Shown here: positions 12,458 to 17,079 of the stretch, piece by piece
Position numbering within the stretch: the first letter of the stretch is position 1
Layout of the letters: every line of letters starts with the position of its first letter
Assembly: GCA_946887345.1 (NCBI GenBank)
Contig: CAMPKR010000011.1
Span: forward strand, 1-17,079
Reading direction: 5' to 3'
Origin: an uncultured Bacteroidota bacterium
GTDB lineage: Bacteria > Bacteroidota > Bacteroidia > Chitinophagales > Chitinophagaceae
Length of the DNA stretch: 17,079 nt
Translations under genes and position numbers: made by a program
The notes under the pieces: model-generated
The model's database searches: none
Seen by the model: the letters and a program-made list of their open reading frames with translations, nothing else
What the model was told of the DNA's origin: nothing

Positions 12458-14509
12458 TTACCAAACTTTTGCCCTTTCAGCTTCAGGACGCCACATCTTG
12501 TCGCCTTCCTTGATGCCGAAGGCATTGTAGAATTCAGGCATGTTGCTCAACGGACCATTGCAGCGAGCCTCACTTGGAGAGTGAGGATCAGTCATGATAC
12601 GCTTCATCGCTTCTTTGTCGGTTGACTTAGCACGCCATACCTGTGCCCAGCTCAGGAAGAAACGTTGGTCGGGCGTAAAGCCATCTATCATTTCGTTGCC
12701 TTTGCCTTGCTTTGTTTTCTTGAAAGCTTCGTAAGAAATTGCGATACCGCCAAGATCAGCCAGGTTTTCACCCAGGGTTAATTCGCCGTTTATGTGAACT
12801 GAATCGAGAATAGTGAAAGTGTTGTATTGGTTTACAACCATGTCAGCCTTCTCTTTGAACTTAGCAGCATCAGTTGGTCCCCACCAGTCTTTCAGGTTGC
12901 CATCTGCTGCATATTGCCTGCCCTGGTCGTCGAAACCGTGCGTCATTTCATGCCCGATTACACCGCCGATGCCACCATAGTTAACAGCGTCATCAGCTTC
13001 AGCATCGAAGAATGGGAACTGCAGGATACCTGCCGGGAAAACGATTTCGTTGAATGCAGGATTGTAATAGGCATTTACCGTAGGAGGTGTCATTTGCCAT
13101 TCGGTCTTATCTACGGGACGACCCAGCTTAGCCAGTGTATAATCGTATTCAAAAGCTGAAGAAGCCAGGATATTCTTAACATAGTCGTTACCAACTATTT
13201 CCAGTTTGCTATAGTCTTTCCATTTGTCAGGATAGCCGATCTTCTTCATGAAGGCGCTCAGCTTTTCCTGTGCTTTTGCCTTAGTGCTGTCGCTCATCCA
13301 GTCAAGGCGCTTAATGCGGTCAGAATAAGTTTCTTCCAGGTTCTTCACCAGTTCCATCATACGTTGTTTCGCTTCAGGTTTGAAGTGTTTGTCTACGTAC
13401 ATTTTACCCAGCAGTTCACCCACTGAACCGTCTACTACGTTCAGTACGCGCTTCCACCTTGGCTTTTGCTCTTTTTGTCCGCTTACTTCTCTTCCGTAGA
13501 AGTTGAAGTGGAGTTCATCGAAGTTCTTGCTCAGGAATGGGGTCATGTCATTTACGACGTGGAACTTCAGGTACTTCTTCCATACGTCAAGCGGAGTTGC
13601 TTTCAGTTGCTTGCCCGCTTCTTTAAAGAAGTTAGGAGTAGCAACTATCAGGCTGTCCTGGCCGGTGATCTTCATATCAGCGAAGAGCGCTTTCCAGTCT
13701 ATGCCTGGAGTAGCTTTTGCGGCGCCGTCAAGGCTGTATTTATTGTACAGCTTGTAAGGGTCACGCATTTCTACGCGCGTCATGGAAGCTCCCGCCAGTG
13801 CAGTTTCCAGTTTATAGATGTCAGCTGCGTCTTTGGTTGCGATAGCTTTGTCAACACCCATTAGCTCCAGCAGTTCTACCTGGTATTTTTTGTAAGCCTC
13901 GCGGATCTTGGCTGTATTTTCATCTGTCTTAAAATAATAGTCCCTGTCAGGCAGGCCAATACCACCCTGGTAGAACTGGGCTATAACCTGCGTAACATTC
14001 TTGTCATCAGGACCTATACCCATGCCATACAATTCGCTCAGGCCCTGTGTTTGCAAATAGGCGATCTCTTTCATCACGCCGTTGGCATCTGTAATAGCAT
14101 CTATACGAGCCAGGACGCCATTCAGGGGAGTAATGCCTGCTTTGTCTATAGCAACAGTATCCATAGCGCTGCGGTACAGGTCGCCGATCTTTTGTTCGGC
14201 GCTGCCTTTAGCAGCGTCTTTTTGAGCAGCCGTGGATTCCAGTATTGCCTTCAGGTATTCGTAATTGTTCTCTATCAGTTGGTTAAAACTTCCCCACCTT
14301 GTCTGGTCGCCGGGTATCTCGTTATTTTTTAGCCATGCACCATTTGCATAGAGGAAGAAGTTCTCGCCCGGGCTAACCGTGGTGTCCATATTGGCCGGAT
14401 CTAAGAATTTACGGGCTGTTTTTTGTTCCGAACCCGAATCGGTATTGTTCTGGCAAGATGCCATGGCCAGCAAAGCTGCCCCTGCAAGCAAAGTGTGCTT
14501 CAGTTTCAT
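12458..14509 (-). CDS. M13 family zinc metallopeptidase, neprilysin/PepO-like lipoprotein
   Basis: A 683-residue peptidase. The signal peptide ends in a lipobox ('LAMASC', C19), so it is anchored to a membrane facing the periplasm or surface. The N-terminal M13 domain begins 'GENFFLYANGAWLKNNEIPGD' (in parts, about 48-68). The catalytic domain carries 'NAYYNPAFNEIVFPAGILQ', the zinc motif 'HEMTH' (H520, E521, H524) and the third ligand E581 in 'GENLADLGG'. 'FFLSWAQVWR' and the C-terminal 'RPEAERAKVW' complete the fold. All catalytic residues are present and the length is that of a full M13 enzyme, which cuts short peptides on the amino side of hydrophobic residues. Monocistronic, with its own promoter and a strong terminator. 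Confidence 0.96.
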   Translation of the reverse strand: MKLKHTLLAGAALLAMASCQNNTDSGSEQKTARKFLDPANMDTTVSPGENFFLYANGAWLKNNEIPGDQTRWGSFNQLIENNYEYLKAILESTAAQKDAAKGSAEQKIGDLYRSAMDTVAIDKAGITPLNGVLARIDAITDANGVMKEIAYLQTQGLSELYGMGIGPDDKNVTQVIAQFYQGGIGLPDRDYYFKTDENTAKIREAYKKYQVELLELMGVDKAIATKDAADIYKLETALAGASMTRVEMRDPYKLYNKYSLDGAAKATPGIDWKALFADMKITGQDSLIVATPNFFKEAGKQLKATPLDVWKKYLKFHVVNDMTPFLSKNFDELHFNFYGREVSGQKEQKPRWKRVLNVVDGSVGELLGKMYVDKHFKPEAKQRMMELVKNLEETYSDRIKRLDWMSDSTKAKAQEKLSAFMKKIGYPDKWKDYSKLEIVGNDYVKNILASSAFEYDYTLAKLGRPVDKTEWQMTPPTVNAYYNPAFNEIVFPAGILQFPFFDAEADDAVNYGGIGGVIGHEMTHGFDDQGRQYAADGNLKDWWGPTDAAKFKEKADMVVNQYNTFTILDSVHINGELTLGENLADLGGIAISYEAFKKTKQGKGNEMIDGFTPDQRFFLSWAQVWRAKSTDKEAMKRIMTDPHSPSEARCNGPLSNMPEFYNAFGIKEGDKMWRPEAERAKVW

Positions 14510-14532
14510 TTCAATATAAATTTTGCGAAAAA

Positions 14533-14540
14533 CAAATGTA
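14533..14540 (-). promoter_or_regulatory. -7 box of the M13 peptidase gene
   Basis: On the minus strand this is TACATTTG, a full TAnnTTTG match. Transcription near 14526 would give a leader of about 17 bases. The -33 position reads GTTAAC rather than TTG, so the upstream element is weak. Confidence 0.6.
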
Positions 14541-14596
14541 GTAAAACTAAAACTAAGCCGTTAACCCCTTCCGAGGTAGTTTTTAGAGTTCCAGGC

Positions 14597-14676
14597 GCGG
14601 AATCCGGAATTGGGAATTAGGGTCATGCAAAACATACCTAACCATCCAGTTCCAAGTTCCCAATTACAAATTCCTC
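14597..14676. repeat. Imperfect inverted repeat, GGAATTGGGAA type
   Basis: Arms of about 25 bases (14597-14621 and 14652-14676) are inverted copies with roughly two thirds identity. They contain the exact 9-bp match AATTGGGAA (14608-14616) with TTCCCAATT (14657-14665). The element fills the space between the M13 peptidase promoter region and the end of the SprT-like gene, which has no other terminator. The hairpin might end or protect that transcript, or be a dispersed REP-like repeat. Confidence 0.6.
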
Positions 14677-14682
14677 AAAAAA

Positions 14683-15309
14683 TCATCTTCTCACCGATTT
14701 CACTTCTATTATTCCCTGGAAGTAGTAAAGCCTGCCTGTTTTCAGGTCCTTGCATTTGCTGCGTGTGCGAAGCTGCTGCACCTTCTGGAAGCGACGTCCG
14801 TCTTCTATCTCAAAAAGGCCATCTATCTGTATATCGTCTACCAGTTTATATCCCGGCTTTCGCTCGTCATAGCGGTAAAGGGCCTTATATAACCTCGGAT
14901 CGGTGCAGGTACTTGCCGCTGGATTATGCAGATATGATAATAATGCTGCTTCCACATCGGCCGGGAAAAAGCGCTTACCCATAAAAGGTATCAATATATG
15001 CCTGAACTGGGTTTTCCATTCCTTGCCATGGGGTGGTACCGTATCTTTAAAATGCACATAAGTAAGCATATGTGCCAGCTCATGCAGCAGGGTAATCAGG
15101 AAGCTGAATTTGTTCAGGTTCAGGTTCACGCTTATCCTATGGTGCGGATATTCTTTGGTAGGGATCCGGTAATCTCCCAGTACACTTTTTCTCTCGTGCG
15201 TTAATGTAAGGTGTACGGAATGTGCTGTAAAGAAAGGCGCCACCATATCAAAGCTCCTTTCAGGTAAAAAATCCGCCAGCATACGGAGGTGTGTCTCTTG
15301 TTTTTTCAT
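14683..15309 (-). CDS. SprT-like domain metalloprotease
   Basis: A 208-residue cytoplasmic protein. The zinc motif is 'LHELAHML' (H76, E77, H80), and a third ligand is likely H94 in 'VPPHGKEWKTQFR', the SprT-family 'HGxxW' signature. This places it with SprT/Spartan-like proteases, of which the eukaryotic member clears DNA-protein crosslinks; the bacterial role is poorly known. The C-terminal region ('STCTDPRLY', 'SKCKDLKTGRLYYFQGIIEV') keeps two Cys of the usual zinc-ribbon-like tail, so that subdomain may be degenerate. It is the last gene of a four-gene leftward operon, one base after the four-helix membrane protein. Its presence where atpB is usually found is notable. Confidence 0.9.
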   Translation of the reverse strand: MKKQETHLRMLADFLPERSFDMVAPFFTAHSVHLTLTHERKSVLGDYRIPTKEYPHHRISVNLNLNKFSFLITLLHELAHMLTYVHFKDTVPPHGKEWKTQFRHILIPFMGKRFFPADVEAALLSYLHNPAASTCTDPRLYKALYRYDERKPGYKLVDDIQIDGLFEIEDGRRFQKVQQLRTRSKCKDLKTGRLYYFQGIIEVKSVRR

Positions 15310-15310
15310 T

Positions 15311-15688
15311 TCACTTAGTCCTTCTTGCTGTTTTTGATACCATTAATGTTTCTGTAACTGTATATACGGCATAAATGCCCAGTAGCATAAATATAGAGGG
15401 CTTGTGCACGTTCGGTTTGTTGACCATTGCGTAGGCCATAACACTTATCATGCAGACAAAAAGTTTTAAAAATGTGGCGCTGTAAACGCCTCGTACAAAA
15501 GCCTGTGAATTTTTATTCAGCTGCCTGCTGATGAGAAAAAAAGAAAAGGTGGATAAAGCCGCCATCAGGAAGTTTCCTATTAGCAGGGCGGTAGTGTCAT
15601 ACTCCGGGGCTTGTTGGCGGAGGACAAAAAAAACTGCGTTCAGCAGCACAAAGAGTATGATCGTAATCAGTAAAAAGCGTTGTTTCAT
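15311..15688 (-). CDS. Four-helix membrane protein, AtpI-like position
   Basis: A 125-residue integral membrane protein with four predicted helices (about 5-23, 35-54, 70-88, 98-116) and a positively charged end ('KTARRTK'). I recognise no catalytic motif. Its place directly after AtpZ, with a 4-base ATGA overlap, is that of the small hypothetical membrane protein lying between atpZ and atpB in many Bacteroidota. A role as an AtpI-like assembly factor for the rotor ring of ATP synthase is therefore reasonable, but rests on position only. The charged Lys between helices (K75) and a conserved-looking 'SRQLNKNSQAFVRGVY' loop are the most distinctive parts. Confidence 0.78.
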   Translation of the reverse strand: MKQRFLLITIILFVLLNAVFFVLRQQAPEYDTTALLIGNFLMAALSTFSFFLISRQLNKNSQAFVRGVYSATFLKLFVCMISVMAYAMVNKPNVHKPSIFMLLGIYAVYTVTETLMVSKTARRTK

Positions 15689-15897
15689 TTTGGTTTGCTA
15701 AAGTCTTTTATTATTTGCCAGAGCAGTGATATTATTGCCACTAAAGGCAGGGTAATGGTAAAAACCGGAAACTTCCAATCGAGCCACTGGTCTGCTTTGT
15801 AGCCTATAAACACAGCAGCGCCTAATGTTGCCAGCCAGGTGGTGGCCATGCCGGCATATTTCATCATGCTTCGCCTACTGCTGTTGTTCTCCTGCAT
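15685..15897 (-). CDS. AtpZ/AtpI family protein
   Basis: A 70-residue membrane protein with two helices (about 13-32 and 43-63). The pattern 'MMKYAGMATTWLATLGAAVFIGYKADQWLDWKFP' (in parts, 11-44) is typical of AtpZ (PF09527): a Gly-rich first helix, 'GYKADQWL', then a second helix and 'LLWQIIKDFSK'. Such proteins accompany F1Fo ATP synthase genes and are implied in Mg2+/Ca2+ entry or assembly of the complex. The start overlaps the end of the upstream anchor gene by 23 bases, and its stop overlaps the next gene by 4. The ATP synthase structural genes are not in this window. Confidence 0.85.
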   Translation of the reverse strand: MQENNSSRRSMMKYAGMATTWLATLGAAVFIGYKADQWLDWKFPVFTITLPLVAIISLLWQIIKDFSKPK

Positions 15898-16390
15898 TCG
15901 TCGTGTCCTCTTTTCTTACGTGTTCGGGCGTTTCTTTCTTTACTTCTTCTATTGCCTTTTTCTTTATTTCTTCATTCTTCGGGAAGATGCTCATCGCTTC
16001 TTTCCTTACCTGGTTCATATCCAGCATGGTAGTATCAGGCTTGCCGTCATACTTCCCGCTGATCACGTTCCTGATGTTCTCTTCATATTCCTGCTGGGCA
16101 GCCACCAGGTCAGAAAGAGAGTCAACACTGCTCTTAAGCCTCAGCATCTGCACGTTCGCCTTGTTGTTACCATAGCCGGGTATATAATACTTCAGCGGCG
16201 TTACCAGCAACAGGCAAACAGTGAGTGTAATCACTACTACAAACACCACACTAAAAAGAACATATAACTTCCGCAGAGTTAAACGAAACGATGCAACTTC
16301 TTCCAGCGATTCATCGTCGATGAAGACCAGCCTGTAATGACTGTTCAGCTTCTTCAATAAGCCGGGTCTTGTTGAATGTTTGCTGTTCAT
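15875..16390 (-). CDS. Membrane-anchored protein resembling the N-terminus of Bacteroidota M23 peptidases
   Basis: A 171-residue protein with a cytoplasmic N-terminus, one transmembrane helix (about 42-64) and a periplasmic helical part. The opening 'SHYRLVFIDDESLEEVASFRLT' (in parts, 17-38), followed by the helix and 'TPLKYYIPGY', is the conserved front of Bacteroidota M23 metallopeptidases. Here the chain stops without the LytM domain. 'LRLKSSVDSLSDLVAAQQEYEENIRNVISG' (84-112) looks coiled-coil, and the tail is rich in Lys/Glu. Likely a partner or scaffold for a wall hydrolase encoded elsewhere; I cannot tell whether it is a truncated gene or a stable family. First gene of the leftward operon with AtpZ. 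Confidence 0.78.
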   Translation of the reverse strand: MNSKHSTRPGLLKKLNSHYRLVFIDDESLEEVASFRLTLRKLYVLFSVVFVVVITLTVCLLLVTPLKYYIPGYGNNKANVQMLRLKSSVDSLSDLVAAQQEYEENIRNVISGKYDGKPDTTMLDMNQVRKEAMSIFPKNEEIKKKAIEEVKKETPEHVRKEDTTNAGEQQQ

Positions 16391-16523
16391 TCTGCGCGTC
16401 TTTCATGCGCAACAACTATTGCAACATGCTCTCTGTTATTTGTGAAAAAAATGGGGCAGTAAGCTATAGCGAATTGCGTAACTACTGTTAAAATGGGAGA
16501 GTTAAATTAAGCCATTTTTTGAT

Positions 16524-16531
16524 TATTTTTG
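16524..16531 (+). promoter_or_regulatory. Possible -7 box for the D-S repeat gene
   Basis: TATTTTTG fits TAnnTTTG. A transcript from about 16537 would have a leader near 100 bases before the TTG at 16636. The -33 is not clear, and the region is very T-rich, so a chance match is possible. Confidence 0.35.
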
Positions 16532-16635
16532 AAACAATTCCCCGTGGAAAAATTTTTGTGAATATCTTGCCGGACCCATAATATTTTTCCCGTTATTGGG
16601 TTATTATAAATAGAAGAAAAACGGATTCGGATATC

Positions 16636-17079
16636 TTGAACTTAAGGACCGGAATAGGATTCATATTATTATTTTTTATAGGCCTTCTTTTAGGCCTGCC
16701 TTCGTATGCGCAAAAGTCGAAAACGAAGCAGCCCAGTCGCGCCCAGCAAGTACTTGATTCTACCCGTGCCGCCCGCCAGGCCGAACTGGACGCTCAAAAA
16801 GCGGCAAGGCTGCGCTCAGCCGATAGCGCCAAACAGGCCCGCGCCCGCTTTGCCGATAGCATGGCTAAGGCAAGAAAGCATCGTTCCGACAGCCTGGCAT
16901 ATGTGAATAAACATAAAAACAGCAAAAAGTATAAGGATAGCGTGGCCAAAGCCCGCACCCGCATAACGGATAGCATCAGGGAAGAGCGCCAGTTGGTGCT
17001 GGATGCCCAGAAGGCTGAGCGGCAGGCGAGTCTGGATAGTGTCCTCGCAATACGGAAAAAAACTATGGATAGCATTAAG
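16636..17079 (+). CDS. Secreted protein of 11-residue D-S repeats (3' end beyond window)
   Basis: An open frame of 148 codons runs off the right edge. It starts at TTG 16636; no in-frame ATG exists upstream, and this start gives a proper signal peptide (about 1-25, 'LLLGLPSYA' before Q26). From residue 41 the mature part is a strict 11-residue repeat, D-(S/A)-x4-R-x4. The Asp positions are 41, 52, 63, 74, 85, then 101, 112, 123, 134, 145: two blocks of five separated by a 16-residue unit ('DSLAYVNKHKNSKKYK'). Arg follows six residues after Asp in every complete 11-mer. Hendecad spacing suggests a long, highly charged helix or right-handed coiled coil. I recall similar D-S rich segments in other Chitinophagaceae secreted proteins but know no function. 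Whether a globular domain follows cannot be seen. Confidence 0.8.
   Translation, partial: MNLRTGIGFILLFFIGLLLGLPSYAQKSKTKQPSRAQQVLDSTRAARQAELDAQKAARLRSADSAKQARARFADSMAKARKHRSDSLAYVNKHKNSKKYKDSVAKARTRITDSIREERQLVLDAQKAERQASLDSVLAIRKKTMDSIK

Noticed and set aside
16794..17075. A 93-codon minus frame at the right end
   Set aside because: It is the complement of the D-S repeat gene. The plus frame has a signal peptide and exact 11-residue periodicity.

Overview
The window looks like chromosome of a Bacteroidota bacterium, most likely from the Chitinophagaceae/Chitinophagales. The reasons are promoters of the TAnnTTTG type, an SRP RNA of Bacteroidota form, and families typical of that phylum: HYC_CC_PP protein, SusC-like TonB receptor with a carboxypeptidase-regulatory domain, DUF4846, DUF5655, AtpZ and the M23-type membrane anchor. 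Base composition looks even across the window, and I see no integrase, transposase, prophage gene or CRISPR array. The taxonomic call is inference.

Left part (1-7500). A perfect 18-bp bidirectional terminator (59-98) closes a leftward pair, yraN and a YiiX-like secreted cysteine hydrolase. A sugar-phosphate block follows: bifunctional phosphoglucose/phosphomannose isomerase (+), a 680-base gap holding a terminator, a TTACCG-rich tandem repeat and the SRP RNA gene, then transaldolase/fructose-6-phosphate aldolase (+) convergent with phosphoglucomutase/phosphomannomutase (-). Next come an aldehyde dehydrogenase and a translationally coupled SGNH hydrolase (+). A FlK-like hotdog thioesterase (-) meets them stop codon to stop codon.

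Middle part (7500-10650). A compact three-gene operon encodes a Cys-rich HYC_CC_PP protein, a periplasmic heavy-metal-associated (HMA) protein and a TonB-dependent receptor whose plug carries a Cys-Cys pair. I read it as an envelope metal (probably copper) capture and uptake relay. It is the most system-like locus here.

Right part (10650-17079). A repeat-rich spacer leads to an MmcQ/YjbR-DUF5655 pair and a DUF4846 lipoprotein whose start codon abuts a strong hairpin. This is convergent with a long M13 metallopeptidase lipoprotein. A leftward four-gene operon follows: M23-type anchor without peptidase, AtpZ, a four-helix membrane protein and a SprT-like metalloprotease. In most Bacteroidota the AtpZ pair precedes atpB, so SprT here is unusual. 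The window ends inside a rightward gene for a secreted protein built of strict 11-residue D-S repeats, in two blocks of five.

Promoters were called by eye from the -7 box, and -33 boxes are weak in several cases. All functional calls come from motif recognition without database searches.
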